Origin: Paraburkholderia ultramafica
Lineage (GTDB): Bacteria; Pseudomonadota; Gammaproteobacteria; Burkholderiales; Burkholderiaceae
Assembly: GCF_902859915.1 (NCBI RefSeq)
Contig: NZ_CADIKK010000001.1
Coordinates: forward strand, 310,001 to 374,000
Reading direction: 5' to 3'
DNA: 64,000 nt
The notes below the pieces were generated by a model. That model was not told where the DNA came from. It made no database searches and worked only from the letters and a program-made list of their open reading frames with translations. The position numbers were made by a program, and so were the translations under genes. Of this stretch, positions 55,263 to 64,000 are shown piece after piece (within the stretch, counting starts at the first letter, position 1; each line of letters begins with the position of its first letter).

Positions 55263-55997
55263 TTAGCGCTGAACGATCAGTGCCTTACCTACCATCAGTG
55301 CGAACTTACTGTTCGTGATCAGATATCGCCGCCACATCCGGCGCGGTTCCTGTAGGACACGAAAAAGCCATTCCAGCCCGACTCTTTGCATCCAGCAAGG
55401 CGCCCTGCGGACGTTCCCTGCCATGACATCGAATGTCCCGCCAACCCCCATCACAAAGTCGACACCGAGTGCTGCTTTCCAGCGGTTAATGAAATTCTCC
55501 TTGGTAGGCGACGTGATAGCCACGAAAAGCAATCTCGCACCCGACTCACGGATCCTATCGACAACAGGCTGGTGGTCATCGCCGAAATAGCCATGGTGAT
55601 AGCCGGCGATCTGGAGGCCCGAATAGCGGTTCGCGCATATCGTGGCCACCCGCGAGACAACCTCATCGGTCGCGCCAAGCAGATATACCGGGAGCGCCAG
55701 ACGGGCAGCCTCCGCGAGCAATCTGTCGAATAGATCAATGCCTGCAACCCGCTCGGGCACCGCATTGCCGAGCACTCGGGCAGCCCAGACCACGCCCATT
55801 CCATCGACATTGATCAAATCGCAGGAACCGACCGATTGCGCCAGTTCGGTGTTCGACTGCATATGCACAAGCTTCGCCACGTTGACCGCACCGTGCTGCG
55901 TGAACTGTTTTGCGATAATCCTTGATGAAATCGCGGCAACCGTTTCATCCATGGTTGCCGCGTCAATTGGACATCCGAATACTTCAATACGCTTCAT
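55263..55997 (-). CDS. WecG/TagA/CpsF family glycosyltransferase (GT26)
   Basis: 244 residues. Family marks: Val-Asn-Val-Ala-Lys-Leu-Val-His, Ile-Asn-Val-Asp-Gly-Met-Gly-Val-Val-Trp-Ala-Ala-Arg, Gly-Ile-Asp-Leu-Phe, Leu-Leu-Gly-Ala-Thr, Gly-Tyr-His-His-Gly-Tyr-Phe, and Met-Gly-Val-Gly-Gly-Thr-Phe-Asp. Relatives add ManNAcA or ManNAc to undecaprenyl-linked GlcNAc. Since wecB and wecC in this operon make UDP-ManNAcA, that is the likely donor. Start 55997 fits the family; 56030 is possible. Confidence 0.9.
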   Translation of the reverse strand: MKRIEVFGCPIDAATMDETVAAISSRIIAKQFTQHGAVNVAKLVHMQSNTELAQSVGSCDLINVDGMGVVWAARVLGNAVPERVAGIDLFDRLLAEAARLALPVYLLGATDEVVSRVATICANRYSGLQIAGYHHGYFGDDHQPVVDRIRESGARLLFVAITSPTKENFINRWKAALGVDFVMGVGGTFDVMAGNVRRAPCWMQRVGLEWLFRVLQEPRRMWRRYLITNSKFALMVGKALIVQR

Positions 55998-56057
55998 AAA
56001 TCCGCTCTGTATGTTCTGTGGCATCCGCACATCAATCTTTCTTCGCGGGCGAAAAAC

Positions 56058-56879
56058 TCATTTCCTCGAAACCGAAACTGGCCCGAAGAACAACGTCATT
56101 TCACTGACTTCGGATGATGAGGTGTTCCACCCAGCCTTATACAACCCCATCTTTAAGTACGCGTCCTGCACGCCGATATATGCATTCGGCACCCCTTGTG
56201 ATGCAAACACCGAGCGCCCGTCTTTCCACAACTGGGTCGAAGCGTGATGGCCCGAATCATCGGCAACGTAGCGCAACGCCCAGTTGACCCACCTACCCTT
56301 GTCGGTGTCCGCACAACACAGCCACTTGCCGGCGGAAACGGCCGTTGTATTTACACCGCCGCGCTCGGAAATCGCATACTGTTTGCCCAGCAGGCTCAGT
56401 GCAATTGTCGGCCCACCCGTCCACGTTCCTTGATGCACCTGCGTGATAATGACGGCTTGCTTCGCATCGAACGTGAACCCAGTAGGAATGAAAGTACTCC
56501 ATCTAAGCAAATAATCAGGCCCCTGTGAAAAACTCACCACTTTCGGAAATATCAGCTCTGCCCGAGGAGTGCCATTCGCGATTTTCGAAAAATTTTCTGA
56601 TTTGGATATCTGAACACGTATGGCCTTTCGTCCAGCCACTACTGGATCGTCAACCACCGTGATATCGCCGGGATTTGCCTGAACTCCGATGCTAGAATCA
56701 ATCCCGTATCTCCAATCCGTCGAGAACAGCTTGTCATAGGTACTCACCAATGCTGCCATCTTCGGATCGATCCAAACCTCCTCCATATCCTGCGCGTTGG
56801 CCACACTGCATAGCGTTCCCAAAATCCAGATCACCTTCCATCGACATGACGATATGACGTCGATATGCGCTCTTCTCAC
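56058..56879 (-). CDS. Secreted polysaccharide lyase-like protein
   Basis: 273 residues with a signal peptide (Trp-Ile-Leu-Gly-Thr-Leu-Cys, cleaved after Ala-Asn-Ala). The body has the jelly-roll pattern of the PF14099 polysaccharide lyase family: Arg-Ala-Glu-Leu after an Asn-Gly-Thr-Pro turn, Trp-Ser-Thr-Phe-Ile-Pro, Ile-Ile-Thr-Gln-Val-His-Gln-Gly, Tyr-Leu-Lys-Met-Gly-Leu-Tyr-Lys. It probably trims or releases the uronate-containing polymer made by the operon. GTG start overlaps the GT4 stop (GTGA). Confidence 0.78.
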   Translation of the reverse strand: MRRAHIDVISSCRWKVIWILGTLCSVANAQDMEEVWIDPKMAALVSTYDKLFSTDWRYGIDSSIGVQANPGDITVVDDPVVAGRKAIRVQISKSENFSKIANGTPRAELIFPKVVSFSQGPDYLLRWSTFIPTGFTFDAKQAVIITQVHQGTWTGGPTIALSLLGKQYAISERGGVNTTAVSAGKWLCCADTDKGRWVNWALRYVADDSGHHASTQLWKDGRSVFASQGVPNAYIGVQDAYLKMGLYKAGWNTSSSEVSEMTLFFGPVSVSRK

Positions 56880-58024
56880 TTTGATCCGCTCACGATCTGG
56901 TAACAGTGAATGTATTGCTCAACAACCACGTTGATCGAATAGCGACTCGCAGCACGTAAAACCGCTGCATGCCCCATCTCGTTTGCGGTATCTGGATTCT
57001 CTATCAAATACCGGATTCTGATGGCGAGAGACGGTACGTCCCCACAACGAACGAGATAGCCTGTCACGCCTTCTTCAACCAGATCGAAAAAACCGCCAAC
57101 TTGCGTGCCGATTACGGGTTGACCGATGAACATCGCCTCCAGCGTCGAGATACCGAACGATTCGAAATGGCTTGGCATGCAAAACACGGCAGCGTCGCGA
57201 TAAAATGCGAGCTTTTCATCGCCCTGCAACCAGCCAACAAAATGCACCTGATCGCTCACGCCATAGCTGATCGCAACGCGTCTCCACCTATCAATATCGC
57301 CAGCGCCCGCCAATCGCAGTTGGACCTTCAACCCCCAACAGTTCAATAGCGCCATCGCTCCCAGCAGCTCGTCGATCCCCTTTCCCTCCGTCAATCTGCC
57401 GACAAAAGCGACGTATGGTGTCGCGTCCGCATCCATCGCAGTCGGATGCTTTCGCAGCGCCGCCCCCGCCATCGCCTCGGCACCGGAAGCCGTATTTCCA
57501 ATCACATAGAGGCCGCGCTCAATGCCCCAATAGCCTTGAAGCTCGGTCGCTATCGCCGATGAAACGGCCACCACGGCGTCTGCGCCACGAATAAAACACA
57601 ATACCGCTTTGCGGATGAGCGAGTTGCTAGCGTCCCAAAACTGCTGAAAATTCCCTGCGTGGAGATGAAAAATCGTCTTTTTGCCACTAAGCCGAGCTAG
57701 AAAATACAAAACAAATTTTCGATAAAACGATCCGTGGACCGACACATGGAAGTGAACCAGGTCGACGCCTCTGAGCAGCGCCCAAAAAAAGCACGGAATG
57801 TCGAAGAAAAAGAAGCAGAGGAGAGATTTCACATTCTGGAAGCCATGCGTTTCAAAGATGGTCAAGGCCACGGCCTCACGACGAAACTGGCCCTGTTGTG
57901 CATCGAGCTCGGCGAGAACAGACGCAATGCCGCCACGCTGACCTCGGCCGGGTCCAACGTGTAACACCCGCAACGGCGACGCTCGATTACGTATGTTCGC
58001 GTTGCGGTCATGGTGTTTACGCAT
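56876..58024 (-). CDS. Glycosyltransferase family 4
   Basis: 382 residues, GT-B fold. N-terminal Gly-Arg-Gly-Gln-Arg-Gly-Gly-Ile-Ala-Ser, His-Phe-His-Val-Ser-Val-His-Gly in the acceptor domain, then Phe-Val-Gly-Arg-Leu-Thr-Glu-Gly-Lys-Gly and the donor motif Ser-His-Phe-Glu-Ser-Phe-Gly-Ile-Ser-Thr-Leu-Glu-Ala-Met. Donor sugar not deducible. ATG 58024 overlaps the polymerase stop by 8 bases. Confidence 0.92.
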   Translation of the reverse strand: MRKHHDRNANIRNRASPLRVLHVGPGRGQRGGIASVLAELDAQQGQFRREAVALTIFETHGFQNVKSLLCFFFFDIPCFFWALLRGVDLVHFHVSVHGSFYRKFVLYFLARLSGKKTIFHLHAGNFQQFWDASNSLIRKAVLCFIRGADAVVAVSSAIATELQGYWGIERGLYVIGNTASGAEAMAGAALRKHPTAMDADATPYVAFVGRLTEGKGIDELLGAMALLNCWGLKVQLRLAGAGDIDRWRRVAISYGVSDQVHFVGWLQGDEKLAFYRDAAVFCMPSHFESFGISTLEAMFIGQPVIGTQVGGFFDLVEEGVTGYLVRCGDVPSLAIRIRYLIENPDTANEMGHAAVLRAASRYSINVVVEQYIHCYQIVSGSK

Positions 58025-59336
58025 CACCGGACCTCTTCTCAAACGATCGGCGGTCTGCTGCGGCGCGTTTGACGAGCACTGCGATCATGGCCAAGTATGG
58101 ACTGGTAATTGCCGACACGAGCACGTGCCCTGCGGTACAAGCTGCCGCCATTAAAACGATATAAAACAACTTTCCGAACCGTGGCACAGGGCCGCCTTCG
58201 CGGTAAACAAATGCCGTTCCCAAGCTCCACAAGTAGCAAACACAAACCGGCAATCCCATCGCCAACACAAGATCCGGTACGTCCATTTCAACCAGATAAC
58301 GCACCACCGGATAGCCACCCGTAAGCAAAGGGACGTAGCCCTCCTTTGCCACTTCATCCCATACGTTTGAAAACTTGATGTCACGTCCAGATAGAGCGAT
58401 CGTGAGCATCCCTCCACTTCCCGTGTGATCATGCTGATAAATGAAATATTGCAGACTGAGATCGACGGCGTCCCTCACTGCAGGCAACGACAGGTAGGCG
58501 GCCAAGCCGATACCGGCCAGCACACCGACAATGGCCAACGCGCGGACAGTTGCTTGCGGCACTCTATGCCCGCAATACAAATACGAACATGTCATCGCAA
58601 CCGCGCCGGCCATCGCGGCCTTTGTGCCGACCAAAAACGAAGCCAGCAAAATGGTACTGACTAGCGCACCGTTCCGTATCGACCAGCCCGATTTCAATAC
58701 CTTGAGCAGGCCATAGCCAAGTCCCACGATCAACAGTGAAGATGCTTCGTTCTGCGCATACACAATGCCCTTATAGCCGGACCGAATCTGAGTATCCGCC
58801 TGATAGCTACGAAACATATCGATCGAAAACGCCGCGCCCGCGAAAATAGATAGCCCGTAGATCAACAACGTGAACCAAACAACCACTTCAAGTTGCTCAA
58901 GTTGCCTGCTACTCATCCCGGAAAGAGCGGCGAAACAAATAAAAAAAGAGAACACCTTGAGGACGAAGACCACCTGCTGGGCAAACTCAGCACTGGACAT
59001 ATTGCCAAACGTTAAGGTCAGGGCTGATGCCATAATCGCGACCAACGCTAACAGCCCAGTGCGCAAACTCGATAACTTTACCCACCTGCCCGTCACTAGA
59101 ACAAACAGCAGTCCGACCACCATGCTTCCACGCACGAGCAACGAATATCGTGCATCACCATCCGCGGCGTCGAAACCGTGCGCAGCCCTGACTGACAGGA
59201 AATCCGCGAACGGTGACAGCGCAAGGCCACAGGCAAACACCGCCCATCCCAACGAGACGGGCGTCCGTCGCGTCGACTGCTGTACGGTTACGCCGCTCTG
59301 CGTGCTCCGCTGGCTCCTCGAGGCTGTGTTATTCAT
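58017..59336 (-). CDS. O-antigen/exopolysaccharide polymerase (Wzy-like)
   Basis: 439 residues with about 10-12 hydrophobic helices and a large periplasmic loop between about 315 and 375, the usual Wzy architecture. Sequence conservation in this class is low, so the call rests on topology and on its place between flippase and glycosyltransferase genes. It would join repeat units on undecaprenyl carrier at the outer face of the inner membrane. ATG 59336 overlaps the GT25 stop by 8 bases. Confidence 0.8.
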   Translation of the reverse strand: MNNTASRSQRSTQSGVTVQQSTRRTPVSLGWAVFACGLALSPFADFLSVRAAHGFDAADGDARYSLLVRGSMVVGLLFVLVTGRWVKLSSLRTGLLALVAIMASALTLTFGNMSSAEFAQQVVFVLKVFSFFICFAALSGMSSRQLEQLEVVVWFTLLIYGLSIFAGAAFSIDMFRSYQADTQIRSGYKGIVYAQNEASSLLIVGLGYGLLKVLKSGWSIRNGALVSTILLASFLVGTKAAMAGAVAMTCSYLYCGHRVPQATVRALAIVGVLAGIGLAAYLSLPAVRDAVDLSLQYFIYQHDHTGSGGMLTIALSGRDIKFSNVWDEVAKEGYVPLLTGGYPVVRYLVEMDVPDLVLAMGLPVCVCYLWSLGTAFVYREGGPVPRFGKLFYIVLMAAACTAGHVLVSAITSPYLAMIAVLVKRAAADRRSFEKRSGDA

Positions 59337-60159
59337 GGCGTGATCTTCCAACGTCGTTGGGCGATAAAAACCACTGCAACGCAACCACGCTCCACCGTGC
59401 GACGCTTCGCAGCAAGCGCAGCGGCCACAGTGCCGCGTCATGCAACGACGTCCGCGGAGTCGTGCGCGCTTTACGCTCTCCCTCGATGCTGCTCGGCAGC
59501 ACTTCGAAGTTCTCCCACACGGCATAGGGACGCAATTCAACCACGCGAAGATTGCAGTGGTCCCGATGCCACGGCCAGTCATCGAGTAGTGCGCCGATCG
59601 GACCCATCGCGAAGGCAAGCGCTTGACGAGCTGCTTGCGCGGATATCCAGTAGCCTACGGCCCCTGAAGTCCACTGTTTAAACGGAACACCGATCCGCAG
59701 TCCGTCTACCGTCGCTCCTCCCCCCCTTAGCGGCTCATTGAAGTAAGTCCACGTCGACGCGGAGCGACGCAACTTGGATCGTCCAAGCAACACAATGTCC
59801 GCCATGGACGACAGTGCGGATTCGTTCACACCCAGTACGCCATCGAAAAATTCCACATCGAGAATCGCATCGTCTTCAAGGACAACCGCAGCGCGGCCGG
59901 TATCCGCTATCGCGCGCCATACAGAACGATGACTCATAAAGCACGCAACCTCAGCGCAAGTCATTGAACGTCCGTAACGACGACGAGCCGCCTCGTCATC
60001 ATAGACGGCACCCAGTTGGCTTTCCGTCAGCGCTTGCCCATCGACTGCCTCCTCAATACGGAATGAGGCTCCGTGATCGACCAATACCTTGCTGATCGCA
60101 TCCCGACGGCCTGAACGAAATAGCGATATGACGTGAATGGGTACGCTGCCTTCCATCAT
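59329..60159 (-). CDS. Glycosyltransferase family 25
   Basis: 276 residues. Ile-His-Val-Ile-Ser-Leu near the start, Cys-Phe-Met-Ser-His-Arg and the metal-binding Val-Val-Leu-Glu-Asp-Asp-Ala-Ile-Leu-Asp identify GT25, a family known for adding galactose or glucose in LPS. Basic amphipathic C-terminal end suggests membrane contact. Start overlaps the flippase stop (ATGA). Confidence 0.9.
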   Translation of the reverse strand: MMEGSVPIHVISLFRSGRRDAISKVLVDHGASFRIEEAVDGQALTESQLGAVYDDEAARRRYGRSMTCAEVACFMSHRSVWRAIADTGRAAVVLEDDAILDVEFFDGVLGVNESALSSMADIVLLGRSKLRRSASTWTYFNEPLRGGGATVDGLRIGVPFKQWTSGAVGYWISAQAARQALAFAMGPIGALLDDWPWHRDHCNLRVVELRPYAVWENFEVLPSSIEGERKARTTPRTSLHDAALWPLRLLRSVARWSVVALQWFLSPNDVGRSRHE

Positions 60160-61457
60160 CGATTCAACAATTGGGTAAAGTGCTTACGCAGAGACGGCGT
60201 GCTCAAAATCATCGACACATAGATACCGAGCAACGCGACCTCGGCGACGAGAAGCGACAACGCTGCGCCTTCAGCGCCAAACAGGGGCGTCAGGACGATC
60301 GCAAGCACAACGTTCAATACGCCTGCAAACAACATCATCAGTGAGCGGATACGCGCGCGTCCGAACGGTACCAGCACCTGCAATCCGACGAAATAGGCCA
60401 AATTGCCGAAGACAGTTCCAAAACAAAGCAGCTTCAACACCGACGCAGAGCCTACGTAGCCAGCCCCCAATACCAACGTTGTAAGTGGTGCAGAAACGTA
60501 GACCATGCCGAACAGCCCGGCGATAGTCGTCACTCCCGTGGCGACCGCGCCGATAACCGTGAGTCGGGCGGCCGAGCGCGGCTGCACTCTGAATAACGCA
60601 GTAATACGCGGGTAGCACACCGTATTGATTTGCGCCGGCACCATGTTGGCTACAGTTTTCAGCTTGTCGGCCGCCGTATACACCCCCACCTCATACGACG
60701 TCGTCATTGCCGCGAGAATGACCGCATTAGTTATGCCAAATAGACTCACCGACGCCGAAGATATAAACATGTCAGCGCTCCCCCGAACACGCTGCCAGAC
60801 CGAGCGTATCGAAGCGCATGGCCGGCCCAATACACCAAGGCGCCGCGCGGCAAGCAGCGAGAACAATCCCGTGAAAATTGCCACCAACCCCTGAATTCCC
60901 GCGGCAATAGCAACATCGCTACTGTGCTGTACGAAAACGAAGGTCAACGGCAATGCCGAAAATCGTCCGGCTAGCGCGACCGTCGCAAAGACTGAAAACC
61001 GCTCCAGCCCTTGCAGCAGCCAGTTCAGTGTAAAAACATTGCCAATTACCATCAGCCACGCAGCAAGTACCGCCGAATAAACCGAAGCAAGTTTGCTATC
61101 CAATTGCATAACTACTAACAGCACCGCGAACGAAATCGCACAAAGGCAACCTTTGGCGATCATCGTCGACCAGACAAGTTCGTTAAGCACCTTGGGTTGG
61201 TCCCGACACTGAACCACTGCCTTGGGACCGCTGAGAAAAAAACCCCATTCGGTCACAAGCATCCCGTAGGTAGCAATTGCCATCACGTAGCCAAGCACAC
61301 CGAATTGCGCCGCGCCAAGCACACGCGTCAGGTACGGAAAAGTCGCCAGCGGTATAAGGTAGTTACCGACTTGCCACACCATCATGATGAGGAAATTCAT
61401 GTGGATGCGCGACGTTCTCGTCGCACATACAGCACCTATCGTCTCCCGGCTGCTCAC
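60156..61457 (-). CDS. Oligosaccharide flippase (Wzx-like, MOP superfamily)
   Basis: 433 residues, about 12 membrane helices. The N-terminal pattern Tyr-Leu-Ile-Pro-Leu-Ala-Thr-Phe-Pro-Tyr-Leu-Thr-Arg-Val-Leu-Gly is characteristic of Wzx/RfbX proteins. Moves the lipid-linked repeat unit across the inner membrane. GTG start at 61457; an internal ATG at residue 20 is an alternative. Confidence 0.92.
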   Translation of the reverse strand: MSSRETIGAVCATRTSRIHMNFLIMMVWQVGNYLIPLATFPYLTRVLGAAQFGVLGYVMAIATYGMLVTEWGFFLSGPKAVVQCRDQPKVLNELVWSTMIAKGCLCAISFAVLLVVMQLDSKLASVYSAVLAAWLMVIGNVFTLNWLLQGLERFSVFATVALAGRFSALPLTFVFVQHSSDVAIAAGIQGLVAIFTGLFSLLAARRLGVLGRPCASIRSVWQRVRGSADMFISSASVSLFGITNAVILAAMTTSYEVGVYTAADKLKTVANMVPAQINTVCYPRITALFRVQPRSAARLTVIGAVATGVTTIAGLFGMVYVSAPLTTLVLGAGYVGSASVLKLLCFGTVFGNLAYFVGLQVLVPFGRARIRSLMMLFAGVLNVVLAIVLTPLFGAEGAALSLLVAEVALLGIYVSMILSTPSLRKHFTQLLNR

Positions 61458-61496
61458 GACATACCCAGGTGTATAAGGGCTGAACGGCTCGACAGA

Positions 61497-62741
61497 TTAC
61501 GCATGCGCCAGTACACCACGCGTATCAATGACGACCTTCGCCTGAAAGCGTACCGGGTCCACGCGCCGGAACTGTGCATGATCGACCAGAATGACGACGA
61601 CATCCGCCTCCAGCAGCGCTTCGTTCAATCCGCAGAGCCGTACCTTGCCGTCGAGCGCCGCCGGCAACGTTTTGACGTTCGGTTCGACGACCACGACCTG
61701 TCCTGCGAATCGCTCTGCAAGCTCAGAGGCGATTTCGAGTGCCGGGCTTTCGCGTAGATCGTCGATGTTCGCTTTGAACGCCAACCCGAGACACGCGATC
61801 ACCGGATCTCTAAAGCGCCGCGCCGCGCGTTCGACCCGCTCGATCACGTAACCCGGCTTATCGTCGTTCACTGTTCTCGCTGTGCGAATCAGACGGGCCT
61901 GCTCGGGCGCGGAATCGACGATGAACCAAGGGTCCACTGCAATGCAATGACCACCCACGCCCGGCCCCGGCTGCAGAATGCTCACACGCGGATGCCGGTT
62001 CGCGAGGCGAATCAGCTCCCACACGTTGATATCGAGTTTGTCGCAGATAATCGACAGTTCATTCGCAAACGCAATGTTCACATCGCGAAACGAATTCTCT
62101 GTGAGCTTGCACATCTCGGCGGTGCGGACATCGGTCAGAATGCATTCGCCGCGTACGAAGCTTTGATACAGATCCCGCGCCATTTCTCCGCACCGCGGCG
62201 TCATCCCCCCAATTACCCGGTCGTTTTCGACCAGTTCGCTAATCACATGCCCAGGCAGCACTCGCTCGGGGCAATGCGCTACACGTATGTCCGAATTCTC
62301 CCCGGCCTGCTGCGGGAACGTCAGATCAGGTCGGAGTTCCGCCATCCATACCGCCATCTGCTCAGTCGCACCGACGGGAGAGGTCGATTCAAGGACAACC
62401 AGATCGCCCTTCTTGAGCACAGGAGCGACGGAGCGGCTCGCCGCCTCAATATAGCTAAGGTCTGGCTTGAAGCCGTCCGAGAACGGCGTTGGCACGGCGA
62501 GTAGAAATGCGTCAGCGGGTTCTGGTACGGTGGTCGCTCGTAGATAACCCTGCGAAACCGCCGCATGAACGAGCATATCGAGTTCCGGCTCGACAATGTG
62601 AATGGCGCCCTTGTTGATGGTATCGACCGCGTGCTGATTAACGTCCACGCCGATCACCTGCTTGCGGCGCGCGGCGAAGGCCGCAGCAGTTGGCAAGCCA
62701 ATGTAGCCGAGTCCAACGACTGAGACAGTTTCGAATTCCAT
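61497..62741 (-). CDS. wecC: UDP-N-acetyl-D-mannosamine dehydrogenase
   Basis: 414 residues of the UDP-sugar dehydrogenase family. Val-Val-Gly-Leu-Gly-Tyr-Ile-Gly-Leu-Pro (NAD loop), Cys-Pro-Glu-Arg-Val-Leu-Pro-Gly, Lys-Leu-Thr-Glu-Asn-Ser-Phe-Arg-Asp (catalytic Lys region) and Gly-Val-Gly-Gly-His-Cys-Ile-Ala-Val-Asp-Pro (catalytic Cys). Oxidises UDP-ManNAc to UDP-ManNAcA using the product of the adjoining epimerase. 32 bases after wecB. Confidence 0.95.
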   Translation of the reverse strand: MEFETVSVVGLGYIGLPTAAAFAARRKQVIGVDVNQHAVDTINKGAIHIVEPELDMLVHAAVSQGYLRATTVPEPADAFLLAVPTPFSDGFKPDLSYIEAASRSVAPVLKKGDLVVLESTSPVGATEQMAVWMAELRPDLTFPQQAGENSDIRVAHCPERVLPGHVISELVENDRVIGGMTPRCGEMARDLYQSFVRGECILTDVRTAEMCKLTENSFRDVNIAFANELSIICDKLDINVWELIRLANRHPRVSILQPGPGVGGHCIAVDPWFIVDSAPEQARLIRTARTVNDDKPGYVIERVERAARRFRDPVIACLGLAFKANIDDLRESPALEIASELAERFAGQVVVVEPNVKTLPAALDGKVRLCGLNEALLEADVVVILVDHAQFRRVDPVRFQAKVVIDTRGVLAHA

Positions 62742-62773
62742 ATCTATCGGGTTGTAGGGTTATCTATTTATCT

Positions 62774-63922
62774 CTATGCGGCAAGCGTCGCGATAGAGCG
62801 ATCTGCGGCAAGTACTCTCGCGATGCGTTCACAAGCTCTTCCGTCGCCGTACGGATTGTCACCACGGCTCATTTCGCCGTGCATCGCGGGGTCATCTAAC
62901 AGTTGCGATACGCCGTCGACAATCCTCTGCACGTCGGTGCCCACGAGCTTCACTACGCCGGCGTCGACCGCTTCCTGTCGTTCGGTCGTATCGCGCATCA
63001 CGAGTACGGGCTTGCATAGAGACGGCGCCTCTTCCTGAATGCCACCGGAGTCGGTCAGAATCAGAAACGCACGATCCATCAGACGAACAAACGGGAGATA
63101 GTCGAGCGGCTCAATCAAATGAACGTTCAGGATATTTGTGAGAAGGCGATTGACGGGCTCACGCACGCTCGGGTTCAGATGCACCGGGTACACAATATCC
63201 ACATCTGGATAGCTGCACGCGAGCTGCGCCAGTGCAGAGCAAATGCGCTCGAATCCACCACCGAAACTCTCTCGGCGATGCCCAGTAACGAGCACTATCC
63301 TTCGGCCCGGTGCGAATTCGGGTAACAGCCGATCCGCTGCGGCAACCAGTTGTGGATCATTGGCGAGTAACTGGCGTACGTGCAGCAGCGCGTCAATCAC
63401 TGTGTTGCCCGTCACAATGATGCGGTTGTCCGGCACATTATCTGCAAGCAGATTCTGGCGAGCACGTTCTGTCGGCGCAAAGTGCGTTTCAGCGAGCACC
63501 CCGGTCAGTTTGCGGTTCGCCTCTTCGGGCCACGGTGACAGGAGATTTCCGGTACGCAACCCGGCTTCGACGTGTCCCACCGGGATTCTCCGGTAGAAAG
63601 ATGCCAGGCTTGTCGCCATTGTCGTCGTGGTATCCCCATGCACAAGCACGAGGTCCGGCCTGCAGTCGTCCAGCACGTCACGCATGCCGAGCATGATCGA
63701 CGCCGTCACGTCGTACAGATCCTGACCTTGCCTCATGACATTGAGGTCGAAATGAGGCCGCACCTGAAACAGGGACAGCACCTGATCGAGCATTTGCCGA
63801 TGCTGGCCGGTCACGCAGACGAAGCAGTCGATTCCGCTCGTCTTTTTGAGTTGCGTAACGAGCGGCGCCATTTTGATAGCTTCTGGACGAGTCCCAAAGG
63901 TCAGCAGTATTCGCCTGTTCAT
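62774..63922 (-). CDS. wecB: UDP-N-acetylglucosamine 2-epimerase
   Basis: 382 residues. [12 protein letters not shown] at the start, [19 protein letters not shown], and Asp-Ser-Gly-Gly-Ile-Gln-Glu-Glu. Converts UDP-GlcNAc to UDP-ManNAc. ATG 63922 fits the family start; the frame is open to 63982. First complete gene of the operon in the window, which probably continues past base 64000. Confidence 0.95.
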   Translation of the reverse strand: MNRRILLTFGTRPEAIKMAPLVTQLKKTSGIDCFVCVTGQHRQMLDQVLSLFQVRPHFDLNVMRQGQDLYDVTASIMLGMRDVLDDCRPDLVLVHGDTTTTMATSLASFYRRIPVGHVEAGLRTGNLLSPWPEEANRKLTGVLAETHFAPTERARQNLLADNVPDNRIIVTGNTVIDALLHVRQLLANDPQLVAAADRLLPEFAPGRRIVLVTGHRRESFGGGFERICSALAQLACSYPDVDIVYPVHLNPSVREPVNRLLTNILNVHLIEPLDYLPFVRLMDRAFLILTDSGGIQEEAPSLCKPVLVMRDTTERQEAVDAGVVKLVGTDVQRIVDGVSQLLDDPAMHGEMSRGDNPYGDGRACERIARVLAADRSIATLAA

Positions 63923-64000
63923 AGAACCAGCCATGTATTGGACGTGTCGATCTTCCGGTGACGCATTGCACCGACCTCGCATCGCCGCACTAGCCGTGCG

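Noticed and set aside
54779..64000. Glycan operon considered as a mobile island
   Set aside because: Somewhat lower GC is usual for surface-polysaccharide loci, and no integrase, tRNA or direct repeats were seen in the window.

Overview
The window is GC-rich chromosomal DNA from a Burkholderiales bacterium, most likely Paraburkholderia or a close relative. The call rests on gene content and protein style: DUF4148 and DUF4142 exported proteins, a 3-hydroxybutyrate oligomer hydrolase, DUF1840, DUF938, a PaoABC-type periplasmic aldehyde oxidoreductase and a phosphonate operon. No rRNA, tRNA, CRISPR array, transposase or integrase was recognised.

Layout. 0-9 kb: small hypothetical proteins, an exported aspartic-protease-like lipoprotein, glycogen phosphorylase, a DHA2 efflux pump, threonine aldolase and a cysM relic. 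9.2-17 kb: a stress-type locus with a CFA synthase, universal stress protein, two short membrane proteins, DUF1840, HPP-CBS, MarR regulator and chloride channel, plus decayed usp and clc copies. Seven copies of one 19-bp palindrome (consensus TATATCACNNNGTGATATA) lie in front of these genes, one of them 32 bp before the MarR start. I read this as a local MarR regulon, and it is the strongest candidate here for an undescribed system. 17-30.7 kb: a translationally coupled DUF4142-cupredoxin-ECF sigma operon and housekeeping genes (6-phosphogluconate dehydrogenase, sirtuin, SDR, polysaccharide deacetylase, DUF2252, exonuclease III). 30.7-38.9 kb: 3HB-oligomer hydrolase, the PaoABC-like oxidoreductase with a MocA-like cytidylyltransferase, and a PIG-L deacetylase behind a LexA-type box.

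39-43 kb (minus strand): a compact phosphonate operon in which PEP mutase is fused to a nucleotidyltransferase, followed by phosphonopyruvate decarboxylase and 2-aminoethylphosphonate transaminase. This is enough to make 2-aminoethylphosphonate and probably CMP-AEP for decorating a surface glycan. 43.6-54.8 kb: a truncated chemoreceptor, a broken TRIC/YadS channel gene, a second FtsI-like PBP, catalase, a diguanylate cyclase, two LysE exporters, a YigZ protein, and a lipoprotein with a decayed tandem copy. 54.8-64 kb (minus strand, running off the right end): an exopolysaccharide or O-antigen operon with wecB, wecC, flippase, GT25, polymerase, GT4, polysaccharide lyase, GT26 and acyltransferase. 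It probably makes a ManNAcA-containing glycan.

A second theme is repeated internal deletion. cysM, a PNPOx-family gene, the chloride channel, the chemoreceptor and the TRIC gene each keep the beginning and end of the family sequence, or sequence on both sides of a gap, but lack the middle. This is recognised by comparison with remembered family sequences and needs alignment to confirm. Gene starts were moved inward from the longest open frame where a ribosome-binding site, signal peptide or family N terminus supported it.
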